Shown: piece by piece, positions 47,289 through 56,212 of the stretch
Numbering within the stretch: the stretch's first letter is position 1
Layout: each line of letters starts with the position of its first letter
Assembly: GCF_024699945.1 (NCBI RefSeq)
Contig: NZ_JAJOMY010000001.1
Location: 3,541,001-3,605,000, forward strand
Direction of reading: 5' to 3'
Length of the DNA: 64,000 bases
Source: Phenylobacterium sp. J426
GTDB lineage: Bacteria; Pseudomonadota; Alphaproteobacteria; Caulobacterales; Caulobacteraceae
Notes under the pieces: model-generated
What the model was told of the DNA's origin: nothing
Databases searched by the model: none
What the model saw: the letters and a program-made list of their open reading frames with translations, nothing else
Program-made: the position numbers and the translations under genes

Positions 47289-47316
47289 AGCCCGGCTCCG
47301 CGCCGGGCTCTTTTTT
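47289..47316 (+). terminator. Strong intrinsic terminator
   Basis: An 8-bp stem AGCCCGGC/GCCGGGCT (47289-47296 with 47302-47309) is followed by C and six T residues. It is about 100 bases after the GreA-like stop. A 7-bp inverted repeat TGTCTTC-CTT-GAAGACA lies just upstream (47248-47264), so a short transcript from 47.2 kb to here is also possible. Confidence 0.85.
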
Positions 47317-47499
47317 GCCCGCTTCCCGCCCCCTCTGGGAAGATGTCGAGGGGAAGCGGGACGGATGGGGAAACCGGCGTCGATCCCCACCCACTCCGCC
47401 TGCGGCGAAGCCACCCTCCCCATGAAGAGGAGCGACTGATCGGTGCGACCCGGCATGTCCAAGACTTCGACGGCATGGGAGTTTCGCGGACTTCCGCGA

Positions 47500-47575
47500 T
47501 GGCTCCCCGGGCAGGACTCGAACCTGCGACCCGGCGATTAACAGTCGCCTGCTCTACCAACTGAGCTACCGAGGA
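47500..47575 (-). tRNA. tRNA-Asn (GTT), CCA encoded
   Basis: The reverse complement begins TCCTCGGTAGCTCAGTTGG and ends GCCCGGGGAGCCA. Acceptor TCCTCGG pairs with CCGGGGA, the anticodon stem is GGCGA/TCGCC with loop CTGTTAA, and the anticodon GTT maps to 47540-47542. The T loop is TTCGAGT. The encoded CCA is at 47500-47502. Confidence 0.97.
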
Positions 47576-47782
47576 TCAGCCGTCGAGGGCCGGCGATATA
47601 CGCGGCGTCGTTCGGCGGCGCAAGCGGTACGGCGACCTCCCGCGACAAAAGCGTGGACAGGTCCGTCGGCGCCCTGCCCGGAGGGGAGGAAAAACCGTGC
47701 GATCACGGAGGCTTGCGGCAACGCGCGGTCCGTATCAGAGTTGACCTCCAGAGCCCGTCAGAGGCTCGGGAGGAGACCAGAG

Positions 47783-47908
47783 ATGATCGACATGTCGCGG
47801 CCGCCCGAGCGGCTGCACTCGCAGTGCGCCGTGATCCTGGCGCCGTTCGTCGCCATCGGCGCCGCGTTCGTGGCCGTGGGTTTCATCCTCGACAAGATCT
47901 TCGGCTGA
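47783..47908 (+). CDS. Small membrane protein, 41 residues
   Basis: A strong ribosome-binding site (GGAGGAGA) sits nine bases before the ATG. The product MIDMSRPPERLHSQCAVILA continues into one transmembrane helix (PFVAIGAAFVAVGFILDKIF) and stops at G41. Small single-helix proteins like this often modulate a larger membrane partner. It lies alone between tRNA-Asn and a flavodoxin-like gene. I do not recognise the family. Confidence 0.65.
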   Translation: MIDMSRPPERLHSQCAVILAPFVAIGAAFVAVGFILDKIFG

Positions 47909-47980
47909 GGCCTGACGGCCTGAGCTGACCCAGCCGCCGCGAACGGCGGAACGGAGCCCGCGCCTGCCCGTTCGGCGGCC

Positions 47981-48589
47981 ATGCGCGCGCTCGTCCTCAA
48001 CTGCACCCTCAAGCCCTCGCCCGAGACCTCGAGCACCGAGGCCCTGGCCCGAGTGCTGACGGCGGAGTTCGAATCCGCCGGGGTCGGGACCGAGATCGTC
48101 CGCCTCGTCGACCTCGACATCAGGCCGGGCGTCGAATCGGACATGGGCGGCGGCGACCAATGGCCCGTCGTGCGGGAGAAGATCCTCGCCGCCGACATCC
48201 TGGTGATGGCGACGCCGACCTGGATGGGGCAGATGTCCAGCGTCTGCCAGCGCGCGCTGGAGCGCATGGACGCCTTCTTCAGCGAGACTGACGATGCGGG
48301 CCGCAGCCCCGCCATGGGCAAGGTCGCCGGGGTGGTGGTCACCGGCAACGAGGACGGCGCCCACCACATCGTGGCCACGGTCTGCCAGCCCTTGATCGAC
48401 CTCGGATTCACCGTCCCCGGCCAATCCTGGACCTACTGGCACCTGGGCCCGGGCCCAGGGCCGGACTACACCGACACCGATCAGGCCCATGACTATTCCG
48501 ACCGCGTCGGCCGCAACGCCGCCCGCAACCTGCTGTTCATGGCCGACCTGTTGAGCGGGCGGACCTTCCCTCCACAAGAGTCGGGCTGA
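47981..48589 (+). CDS. Flavodoxin-fold NAD(P)H-dependent oxidoreductase
   Basis: The 202-residue protein has a flavodoxin-like fold: MRALVLNCTLKPSPETSSTE binds the FMN phosphate, LAADILVMATPTWMGQMSSV is the second FMN loop, and GVVVTGNEDGAHHIVATVCQ the third. It is similar to NADPH-dependent FMN reductases and WrbA-like proteins. A physiological substrate cannot be assigned. It starts 72 bases after the 41-residue protein. Confidence 0.87.
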   Translation: MRALVLNCTLKPSPETSSTEALARVLTAEFESAGVGTEIVRLVDLDIRPGVESDMGGGDQWPVVREKILAADILVMATPTWMGQMSSVCQRALERMDAFFSETDDAGRSPAMGKVAGVVVTGNEDGAHHIVATVCQPLIDLGFTVPGQSWTYWHLGPGPGPDYTDTDQAHDYSDRVGRNAARNLLFMADLLSGRTFPPQESG

Positions 48590-48627
48590 CGCGCGTCGCC
48601 GCGCCCCACGAGCGGGGCAAGTAGCGC

Positions 48628-49068
48628 CTACCAGACGCCGACGTTCGGCATTGAGGCCCAGGGCTCGGCCGGCGGCTTGGCGTCGCCCGACTGAAGCAGC
48701 TCGATGGAGATGTTGTCAGGCGAGCGGACGAAGGCCATGCGGCCGTCGCGCGGCGGCCGGTTGATGACCACGCCGCCCTCCTTCAGCCGCTGGCAGGCGG
48801 CGTAGATGTCATCGACCTGATAGGCCAGGTGGCCGAAGTTGCGGCCGCCCTCGTAGGCTTCCGGATCCCAGTTGAAGGTGAGCTCCACCAGGGGCGCCTT
48901 GCGATCGCGGGCGAGGTCCTCGTCGCCGGGCGCGCAGAGGAAGACCAGGGTGAAGCGGCCGGCCTCGTGCTCGGAGCGGTACAGTTCCTTAAGCCCGAGC
49001 TTGTTGACGTAGAAGTCGAGCGAGGCGTCCAGGTCGGCGACCCGAACCATGGTGTGGAGGTAGCGCAC
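48628..49068 (-). CDS. gloA: Lactoylglutathione lyase (glyoxalase I)
   Basis: The 146-residue VOC metalloenzyme converts the methylglyoxal-glutathione hemithioacetal into S-lactoylglutathione. It reads MRYLHTMVRVADLDASLDFY (metal His), LKELYRSEHEAGRFTLVFL, VELTFNWDPEAYEGG (metal Glu), RNFGHLAYQVDDIYA (second His) and a final SPDNISIELLQ (second Glu). All metal ligands are therefore present. It is divergent from the RND adaptor gene. Confidence 0.95.
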   Translation of the reverse strand: MRYLHTMVRVADLDASLDFYVNKLGLKELYRSEHEAGRFTLVFLCAPGDEDLARDRKAPLVELTFNWDPEAYEGGRNFGHLAYQVDDIYAACQRLKEGGVVINRPPRDGRMAFVRSPDNISIELLQSGDAKPPAEPWASMPNVGVW

Positions 49069-49189
49069 CGTCGGTCTTTCCTATACCTTGTAAATCTAAC
49101 GAGGCTTGGATCGCGTCCAGCGGGTGTGTCCCCGGAGGCACAATCCTAGCTCGTCACTGCGACCAATAGTTCTACGCCCAGCGCGTGAC

Positions 49190-49205
49190 CGCAAATTCAT
49201 TTGCG
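49190..49205. promoter_or_regulatory. 16-bp palindrome upstream of the RND pump
   Basis: CGCAAAT-TC-ATTTGCG is a perfect palindrome with 7-bp arms, about 84 bases upstream of the adaptor GTG. Its size fits a TetR-type operator, but no regulator gene is linked to the pump in this window. The 220-base region also serves the divergent gloA gene. Confidence 0.45.
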
Positions 49206-49288
49206 CTCGCATAACGGCGGCATCACAAGCGGCAGGTCGGAGAACGGCCGCCGAACATCAGGCGGCCGCGGGGCCCCGGGGAGACGAC

Positions 49289-50365
49289 GTGTTAGGACGC
49301 CTGAAGCCGCAGTACCTCTTCATCCTGATCGTCGTCGGGCTGCTCGCGCTCTACTTCATCATCGGATCCCTTTTCGGCGGCCGGAAAACGGCGCCCAACG
49401 CGGCCGAGGCCAAGACGACGGCGGCCGCGGAAACCACCGTGCAGGCGCGGCTGACGCCCGAAACCGTTCGGCAGGTCGACGTGGTGCTGCGCGGCCGGAC
49501 CGAGGCGGCGCGATCGGTGGTGGTCCGCTCCGAGACCGCCGGCGTGGTCGCCGAAACGCCGGCCCGGGAGGGCACGTTCGTGCGCCGCGGCCAGGTGCTG
49601 TGCCGGCTGGCCGTGGATGCGCGACAGGCGAGCCTTGACCAGGCGCGCGCGATGCTGCGCTCGCGGCAGCTGCAGCGCCAGGCGGCCCAGCAGCTCGCCG
49701 AGAAAGGCTACCGCTCCCAGACCCAGGTGCTGGAGACCCAGGCCGCCCTCGACGCCGCCCAGGCCCAGGTGCGCCAGGCGGAGATCGCCCTGGCCCAGGT
49801 GAACATCCGCGCGCCGTTCGACGGCGTGTTCGACCGCCGTGACGCCGAGATCGGGGCCTATCTGGCGCCCGGCCAGGCCTGCGGCACGATGATCGAGCTC
49901 AATCCGCTGCTGGTGGTGGGCGACGTGCCGGAGACGGACGCCGCCCGGCTGCGCGTGGGCGCTCCTGCGAACGCCAAGCTGGTGGCCGGGCAGACAATGA
50001 CCGGTCGGGTGCGCTACGTCGCCCAGGACGCCGACCCGCAGACGCGGACCTACCACATCGAGGTCGCGGTCCCGAACCCGGCCAACGCCATCCGTTCGGG
50101 CCTGTCGGCCGAGCTGCGGATCGGCGCGGGCGCCGGCGCGGCCCACCGGGTGCCGGTCTCGGCGCTGGTGCTGGACGCCGCCGGCCGCCAGGGCGTGCGC
50201 CACGTGCTGCCCGACAACCGCGTCGCCTTCGCGCCGGTCACCGTGCTGGAGGAGACGGACGAGGGCCTGTGGGTGAGCGGCCTGTCCGGGACGGTGCGCG
50301 TGATCACGGTCGGCCAGTCGTTCGTCGCCGACGGCCAGAAGGTTCGGGTGGCGGACGCGCGCTAG
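49289..50365 (+). CDS. RND efflux periplasmic adaptor subunit
   Basis: The 358-residue protein starts with GTG after GGGGAGA. It has an N-terminal membrane anchor (YLFILIVVGLLALYFIIGSL), a lipoyl/hairpin region beginning VVVRSETAGVVAETPAREGT, a coiled-coil hairpin, ALAQVNIRAPFDGVFDRRDA (the second lipoyl half), and beta-barrel and proximal domains. It joins the inner-membrane pump encoded 24 bases downstream to an outer-membrane TolC channel. Longer frames reach back to 49106 but lack a ribosome-binding site. Confidence 0.92.
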   Translation: MLGRLKPQYLFILIVVGLLALYFIIGSLFGGRKTAPNAAEAKTTAAAETTVQARLTPETVRQVDVVLRGRTEAARSVVVRSETAGVVAETPAREGTFVRRGQVLCRLAVDARQASLDQARAMLRSRQLQRQAAQQLAEKGYRSQTQVLETQAALDAAQAQVRQAEIALAQVNIRAPFDGVFDRRDAEIGAYLAPGQACGTMIELNPLLVVGDVPETDAARLRVGAPANAKLVAGQTMTGRVRYVAQDADPQTRTYHIEVAVPNPANAIRSGLSAELRIGAGAGAAHRVPVSALVLDAAGRQGVRHVLPDNRVAFAPVTVLEETDEGLWVSGLSGTVRVITVGQSFVADGQKVRVADAR

Positions 50366-50389
50366 CGCCGTCCGTCCCGGGAGGAAGAC

Positions 50390-53300
50390 ATGGTCGGCGC
50401 ACTGATCGACGGAGCCCTGAAGCGGCGCAAGGTGGTGCTGGGCGTGACGCTCATCGCCGCCCTGTTCGGCCTGTTCGCCTACCTGGGCATGCCCCGGGAG
50501 AGCGAGCCGGACATCGACCTGCCCTACATCTCGGTGGTGGTCCCCTACCCCGGCGTCTCGCCGGAGGACGCCGAGCGGCTGCTGGTGAAGCCGCTGGAAG
50601 TCGAGCTGCAGGTCATCCAGGGCATCAAGTCGATGAACGCCGTGGCGCGCGAGAGCGTGGCGGTGGTGACGCTGGAGTTCGAGGCCGACTTCAACAAGGA
50701 CAAGGCGCTGGAGGACGTCCGCGCCAAGGTCGACCTGGCCCGCGGCCGGTTCCCGCCCGACGCCGAGGAGCCGATCATCGAGGAGATGAACTTCTCGGGC
50801 GAGCCGGTGATCGGCATCGTGATCTCCGGAGCGGCTCCCGAGCGCGAGCTGCACAGGGTGGCCCGCGGCCTTAAGGAGCGCCTGGAAGGCACCGCCGGCG
50901 TGCTTGAGGTCTTCATGAGCGGCGCCCGCGAGGAGGTGCTGGAAGTCGTCATCGATCCGCTGCGGATGGAGGCCTACAACGTCACCACGGGCGAGCTGGC
51001 CCAGGTGATCGGCCGCAACAACCAGCTGGTGCCGGCGGGTTCGCTGCGCTCGGGCGAAGGGCAGTTCGCGGTGAAGGTGCCGGGCGTGGTCGAGAGCCCC
51101 TCGGACATCCTGGCGCTGCCGGTGAAGAAGAACGGCGACCGGCTGGTCACCGTGGGCGACATCGGCGACGTGCGCCGGACCTTCAAGGATGCGGGCTCCA
51201 TCAGCCGCTACAACGGCCACCAGGCCTTCATCCTGGAGGTCTCCAAGCGCGGCGGCGCGAACATCCTCGAGACGGTGGAGACCATCAAGAAGGCGGTGGA
51301 GGACGACTCCAAGCGCTGGCCGCCGACGGTGCAGGTCAGCTACATCTACGACGAGAGCGAGTTCATCGGCCGGACGCTCGTGGTGCTGGAGAGCGGCCTG
51401 CTTTCGGCCAGCCTGCTGGTGATGCTGATCATCGTGGCCAGCCTGGGCATCCGCCAGGGGCTGATGGTCGGCGCCTCGATCCCGATCTGCTTCATGCTGG
51501 CGTTCCTGATGCTGAACGGCATGGGCATCACCCTGAACCAGATGGTGATGTTCGGCATGGTGCTGGCGGTGGGCATCCTGGTCGACGGCGGCATCGTGGT
51601 GGTGGAATACGCCGACCGGAAGATGGCCGAGGGCTTCTCCAAGGCCGACGCCTTCGCGGCGGCCGGCAAGCGCATGTTCTGGCCGGTGATGAACGGCACG
51701 CTCACGACCCTCTGCGCCTTCGTGCCCTTCATGTTCTGGAACTCGATCGCCGGGAAGTTCATGAGCTTCCTGCCGCTGACCCTGTTCTTCGTGCTGGGCG
51801 CGTCGATCTTCGTGGCCCTCGTGTTCACGCCGGCGCTGGGCTCGATCTTCGGCCGCAAGGCGGCGGTCAACGAGGAGCAGCTCGCCGAGATCATGAAGTC
51901 CGAGCACGGCGATCCGCGCGAGATGACCGGCTTCATGGGCTGGTACGCCCGGGCGCTCACGACGCTCGGCCGCCACCCCACGCGGACGATGTTCGCGGGC
52001 GTCGTGGTCGTCGTCCTGATCGTCGTAGGCTTCGGCATGAAGTCGCACCGGACCGAGTTCTTCCTCGAGGAGGATCCCGAGTTCACCCAGGTCTACGTCA
52101 AGGCGCGCGGCAACCTCTCGCCCGAGGCCCAGAACGCCCTGGTCGCCCAGGTGGAGCAGCGGCTGGTGGGGCTGAAGGGCGTGGAGTCCTACTACGTGCG
52201 GGCCGGCGGCTTCAGCTCGAACGGCGGGCCGAACTCGGCGCCGAACGACACCATCGGCCGGATCCGCATCGACTTCCTGGACTTCGAGGGCCGGCAGGAG
52301 CTTGGCCTGCGCGGCCGCGACATCGAAGCCGAGGTCCGCAAGCGGGTGCAGAACATCCCGGGCATGCAGACCGAAGTCCGCGGACCGCAGAACGGCCCGC
52401 CGGTCGGCAAGGACGTGCAGGTCCAGCTGCGGAGCCACGACCCCGCGGCGCTGAACGCCGCCGCCGACCTGATCAAGGCCAAGCTGGCCTCCGACCCGCA
52501 GCTCATCGAGCTGGAGGACAACCGCACCTCGCCGGGCATCGAGTGGAACCTGGCCGTCGACCGCGCGGCGGCCGGCCGCTACGGCGTCGACGTGCTGTCG
52601 GTGGGCCAGACCATCCAGTTCCTGACCGGCGGCGTGCTGATGGGCCGCTTCCGGCCCGACGACGCCGAGGATGAACTGGACATCCGGGTCCGCTTCCCGG
52701 CCGAGGCGCGCAACGTCGCGGCGTTCAACCAGCTGAAGATCACGACGCCCCAGGGCCCCGTGCCGGTCAGCTACTTCATCAAGCGCGAGCCCGCCCAGCA
52801 GGTGACCCAGATCCAGCGCCGGGACGGCCAGCGGCTGGTGATGGTGCAGGCCAACGCCGCCGAGGGCGTGGCCGCCAACCTGAAGATCACCGAGATCCGC
52901 AAGTGGCTGGAGGCTTCGCCCCTGGATCCGGCGGTCACCTGGAAGTTCACCGGCGCCGACGAGGAAGGCCAGGAGGCGGCGCAGTTCTTCGCGGCGGCCA
53001 TGGCCGCCTCGATCTTCATGATGTTCGTGATCCTGCTCTGGCAGTTCAACAGCTTCTACGGCGTGCTGGTGACGCTCTCGGCGGTGATCCTGTCGACGGT
53101 CGGCGTGTTGCTGGGCATCCTGGTCAATCTGGCCGGCACGTTCGACTATATTTCGGTCATCATGGTCGGCACCGGCGTCGTCGCCTTGTTCGGCGTCGTG
53201 GTCGGCCACAACATCGTGCTCGTGGATACGTTCTACCATCTGCGCCACGAGGGCTACGGGGCCGACGAGGCCGCGGTGCGGGCCGCCGCCCAGCGGTTCC

Positions 53301-53629
53301 GGCCGGTGCTGCTGACCACCACCGTGACGGTGGTCGGCCTGCTGCCGCTGATGTTCCAGATCCACCCGAACTTCCGCGCCGGCCACGTCGAATACGCGGC
53401 GCCCGGCTCGGAATGGTGGGTGCAGCTGTCGGCCGCGGTCGTGTGGGGCCTGTCCTTCGCCACCCTGCTGACCCTGGTGCTGACCCCGGTGATGCTGGCC
53501 GCGCCCAAGGTCTATTCCGCCCGCTTCGTCCGGCTGCGCGGCTGGCTGCATGATCGCTTTGGCTGGGGCCCCGCCCCGCGGCGGCCGACCCCCAGCCTGG
53601 CGGACGAGGTGCCGAGGGCGGCGGAGTAG
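50390..53629 (+). CDS. RND multidrug/efflux transporter permease
   Basis: The 1079-residue inner-membrane pump begins MVGALIDGALKRRKVVLGVT with RESEPDIDLPYISVVVPYPG, the standard hydrophobic N-terminus and porter entry. Two large periplasmic loops alternate with twelve expected helices. The proton-relay helix carries the aspartate-containing GMVLAVGILVDGGIVVVEYA. It is of the AcrB/HAE1-like class; the proton-relay helix has one Asp rather than the Asp-Asp pair of AcrB. Substrates cannot be predicted. It forms an operon with the adaptor; the outer channel must be encoded elsewhere, perhaps the TolC-like gene at 32.2 kb. Confidence 0.94.
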   Translation: MVGALIDGALKRRKVVLGVTLIAALFGLFAYLGMPRESEPDIDLPYISVVVPYPGVSPEDAERLLVKPLEVELQVIQGIKSMNAVARESVAVVTLEFEADFNKDKALEDVRAKVDLARGRFPPDAEEPIIEEMNFSGEPVIGIVISGAAPERELHRVARGLKERLEGTAGVLEVFMSGAREEVLEVVIDPLRMEAYNVTTGELAQVIGRNNQLVPAGSLRSGEGQFAVKVPGVVESPSDILALPVKKNGDRLVTVGDIGDVRRTFKDAGSISRYNGHQAFILEVSKRGGANILETVETIKKAVEDDSKRWPPTVQVSYIYDESEFIGRTLVVLESGLLSASLLVMLIIVASLGIRQGLMVGASIPICFMLAFLMLNGMGITLNQMVMFGMVLAVGILVDGGIVVVEYADRKMAEGFSKADAFAAAGKRMFWPVMNGTLTTLCAFVPFMFWNSIAGKFMSFLPLTLFFVLGASIFVALVFTPALGSIFGRKAAVNEEQLAEIMKSEHGDPREMTGFMGWYARALTTLGRHPTRTMFAGVVVVVLIVVGFGMKSHRTEFFLEEDPEFTQVYVKARGNLSPEAQNALVAQVEQRLVGLKGVESYYVRAGGFSSNGGPNSAPNDTIGRIRIDFLDFEGRQELGLRGRDIEAEVRKRVQNIPGMQTEVRGPQNGPPVGKDVQVQLRSHDPAALNAAADLIKAKLASDPQLIELEDNRTSPGIEWNLAVDRAAAGRYGVDVLSVGQTIQFLTGGVLMGRFRPDDAEDELDIRVRFPAEARNVAAFNQLKITTPQGPVPVSYFIKREPAQQVTQIQRRDGQRLVMVQANAAEGVAANLKITEIRKWLEASPLDPAVTWKFTGADEEGQEAAQFFAAAMAASIFMMFVILLWQFNSFYGVLVTLSAVILSTVGVLLGILVNLAGTFDYISVIMVGTGVVALFGVVVGHNIVLVDTFYHLRHEGYGADEAAVRAAAQRFRPVLLTTTVTVVGLLPLMFQIHPNFRAGHVEYAAPGSEWWVQLSAAVVWGLSFATLLTLVLTPVMLAAPKVYSARFVRLRGWLHDRFGWGPAPRRPTPSLADEVPRAAE

Positions 53630-53631
53630 CC

Positions 53632-54189
53632 GTGGCGCCCGTCCATCCGGCCTTGGCGCACCGGGTCGCGACATCTGACGACATCCCGGCCCTGGAGGCG
53701 GTGATGGACGCGGCCATCGGCGAGCTGCAGCAGGGCTTCCTGACCCCGGCGCAGATCGCGTCCAGCCGGATGGTCATGGGCCTGGACCGGCAGCTGATCG
53801 CCGACGGCACCTACTTCGTCGTCGAGGAGGATGGCGGCTCCGGCGATCGGCGCGTCGCCGGCTGCGGGGGCTGGAGCCGGCGGGCGACGCTGTACGGCGG
53901 CGACCACACCCCCGGGCGCGACGCCGCCCTGCTCGACCCGGCGACCGACGCGGCGCGCGTGCGGGCGATGTACACGAACCCGGCGTTCGCCCGGCGGGGC
54001 GTGGGCCGGCTGATCCTCAGCCTGTGCGAGGCGGCGGCGCGCGGCGAAGGGTTCACGCGGCTGGAGCTGATGGCGACGCTCTCGGGGCAGCCACTGTACG
54101 CCGCCTACGGGTTCGAACCGATCGAGGCGATCGAGGATGACCGCGGCGGCGTGGCCGTGCCGCTGGTGCGGATGGGCAAGCGGATCTGA
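53632..54189 (+). CDS. GNAT-family N-acetyltransferase
   Basis: The 185-residue protein begins with GTG two bases after the pump stop, so it is likely co-transcribed. The acetyl-CoA site is read in RVRAMYTNPAFARRGVGRLI, where RRGVG is the pyrophosphate-binding loop, and the last strand is LELMATLSGQPLYAAYGFEP. The substrate is unknown; the position after an RND pump may be incidental. Confidence 0.88.
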   Translation: MAPVHPALAHRVATSDDIPALEAVMDAAIGELQQGFLTPAQIASSRMVMGLDRQLIADGTYFVVEEDGGSGDRRVAGCGGWSRRATLYGGDHTPGRDAALLDPATDAARVRAMYTNPAFARRGVGRLILSLCEAAARGEGFTRLELMATLSGQPLYAAYGFEPIEAIEDDRGGVAVPLVRMGKRI

Positions 54190-54222
54190 CCCATCCTTCC
54201 CGATAAAGGGGGGTGGGCCGAG

Positions 54223-56067
54223 CTAGCCGCCGCGTGTCTGCCGTCTCCAGAGGGCGGCGTATTCGGCGCCCTTGGCGAGGAGGTCGTCGTGCGTGCCGCG
54301 TTCCACGATGCGGCCGCGGCGGAGCACCAGGATCTGGTCGGCGTCGGCGATGGTCGACAGGCGGTGGGCGACCACCAGCGTTGTGCGCCCTGCCCTCACC
54401 TTGCGCAGCGTCTCCTGGATGGCGGCCTCGGTCGGCCCGTCGAGGGCGCTGGTGGCCTCGTCGAGGATCAGCAGGCGCGGCTCGGCCAGCAGGGCGCGGG
54501 CGATGCCGACCCTCTGGCGCTCGCCGCCGGAGAGCTTGAGGCCGCGCTCCCCCACCTTGGTGGCCATGCCGTCGGGCAGGTTGTCGATGAAGGGACCGAG
54601 TTCGGCGGCGTCGGCGGCGGCGCGCACCTCGGCCGGCGAGGCGTCGGGCCGGGCGAAGGCGATGTTGGCGTAGAGGCTGTCGTTGAACAGCGCCACGTCC
54701 TGGGGCACGAGCGCCACGGCGCGGCGGATGTCGGACAGCTTCACCCGCCGCATGTCGAGGCCGTCGATGGTGATGCGGCCCTCCTGCGGATCGATCAGGC
54801 GCATGGCGAGGCGGATGGCCGTGGTCTTGCCGGCGCCCGACGGCCCGACCAGGGCGACGGTCTGGCCCGGTCGCGCCTCGAAGCTCACGTCCAGCAGGCC
54901 GGCCGACCGGGCGTCGTGGCGGTAGCTGACGCCCTGGAAGGCGATGGCGGCGCCTTCCGCCCGGGCCGGCGGCAGGCCGTCCGCGTCCGGCGCATCGGCG
55001 ATGTCGGGGCGGATGCCGCGCAGCGCCACCATCTGCTCCATGTCGATCAGGCCCTGGCGGATCTCGCGGTACTGGAAGCCGAGCATGCCGAGGGGCGCAT
55101 AGAGGCCGGAGAGCAGGAAGATGGCGGTGGTGATGTCGCCGATCCGCAGCTCGCCGCCGGCCACCTGCATGCCGGCCATGACCGTCATGGCGGCGAGTCC
55201 CACGTTGAGGATCAGCGCCTGGGCGGCGTTCAGCAGGTTCAGCGAGCCGTTGGCGCGCGAACTGGCGTCCACATAGTCGGCCATGGCCCCGGCGTAGGTG
55301 TCGACCAGCCGCGGCTCGGCGCCGAAGGCCTTGAGCGTCTCGTAGTTCATCAGCGCATCGGACGAGAGGCCGGCGGCGCGGGTTTCGGCCTCGTTCAGTT
55401 CCCGGCGATGGCTGAGCCGCCAGTCGGTGATCTTGAAGGTGATCACCGCATAGAGGACGAGGGTGACGAAGGCGGTCAGCGCGAAGCGCCAGTCCAGCCG
55501 CAACACCATGACGATCATCGCCAGCACCAGCTCGACCGCCGTGGGACCCAGGCTGAAGATCAGGCTCCGGATCAGGAAGTCGGTGGCGCGCGCGCCACGG
55601 TCGATGACCCGGGAGAGCGCGCCAGTCTGCTTGGTCTGGTGGAAGTCCAGCGACAGCGACAGCGCGTGGCCGAAGCTCTCGACCGCCGCCCGCGCCATCG
55701 TGGACTGCGAGACCCGCGTGAAGATGGCGTCGCGGGCGTAGGGGGCGACGGCCGAGACCAGCCGGAGCGCCGCGAAACCCACGGCGAGGCCCACGAAGCT
55801 GGCGCCGACGATCACCGCGCCCTGCCCCGTCGGCGTCAGGGTGTTGATCGCGTCGCCCAGCAGCACGGGCGCAAGCACGCCCGCGAGCTTGCCGATGAAG
55901 ACCAGGACCAGAGCGGCGGCGATACGCAGCCGCAACTGCGGCGCGCCCGAGCGCATCACGAGGCGCCCGAGGTCGGACATCGAACCCCAGAAGTCGAACT
56001 TGGCGCCGGGCGGCGCCACCGCGCCGAAGCGGCCTTCGGGGCCGCGGGCGACATGGACATGGGCCAA
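54223..56067 (-). CDS. ABC transporter, ATM1/HMT1-type half transporter
   Basis: The 614-residue protein fuses a six-helix membrane domain to an ATPase domain and would work as a homodimer. Family marks in the membrane domain are ALSLSLDFHQTKQTGALSRV and DALMNYETLKAFGAE. The ATPase has Walker A VALVGPSGAGKTTAIRLAMR, Q-loop LVPQDVALFNDSL, signature LKLSGGERQRVGIARALL, Walker B LLILDEATSALDGPTE and H-loop LVVAHRLSTIADADQI. This family exports glutathione-linked sulfur, metal or heavy-metal conjugates. I used TTG 56067; ATG 55980 is an alternative start. Confidence 0.9.
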   Translation of the reverse strand: MAHVHVARGPEGRFGAVAPPGAKFDFWGSMSDLGRLVMRSGAPQLRLRIAAALVLVFIGKLAGVLAPVLLGDAINTLTPTGQGAVIVGASFVGLAVGFAALRLVSAVAPYARDAIFTRVSQSTMARAAVESFGHALSLSLDFHQTKQTGALSRVIDRGARATDFLIRSLIFSLGPTAVELVLAMIVMVLRLDWRFALTAFVTLVLYAVITFKITDWRLSHRRELNEAETRAAGLSSDALMNYETLKAFGAEPRLVDTYAGAMADYVDASSRANGSLNLLNAAQALILNVGLAAMTVMAGMQVAGGELRIGDITTAIFLLSGLYAPLGMLGFQYREIRQGLIDMEQMVALRGIRPDIADAPDADGLPPARAEGAAIAFQGVSYRHDARSAGLLDVSFEARPGQTVALVGPSGAGKTTAIRLAMRLIDPQEGRITIDGLDMRRVKLSDIRRAVALVPQDVALFNDSLYANIAFARPDASPAEVRAAADAAELGPFIDNLPDGMATKVGERGLKLSGGERQRVGIARALLAEPRLLILDEATSALDGPTEAAIQETLRKVRAGRTTLVVAHRLSTIADADQILVLRRGRIVERGTHDDLLAKGAEYAALWRRQTRGG

Positions 56068-56212
56068 GGCGGCTACGCCTCGCCTGCGACGTTAATGGAC
56101 AGGTCCGGGAACACGGCTTGCTTGAATCTCCTTAACCCTGGCCATAGCTAGTTGGGCCTTCGATGCGCGCGAACCAAGCGCGAGTCTCGAAGCCTTTTCC
56201 GTATTGGAGCGA

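Noticed and set aside
47217..47564. 115-codon ORF through the terminator and tRNA-Asn
   Set aside because: It runs through a strong terminator and most of a tRNA on the other strand, so it is not coding.
49292..53674. 1460-codon minus-strand ORF
   Set aside because: It lies opposite the RND adaptor and pump, which are fully convincing, and its His/Arg/Gly-rich composition is that of an antisense shadow.
54289..56151. 620-codon plus-strand ORF
   Set aside because: It is antisense to the ABC transporter with all its ATPase motifs.
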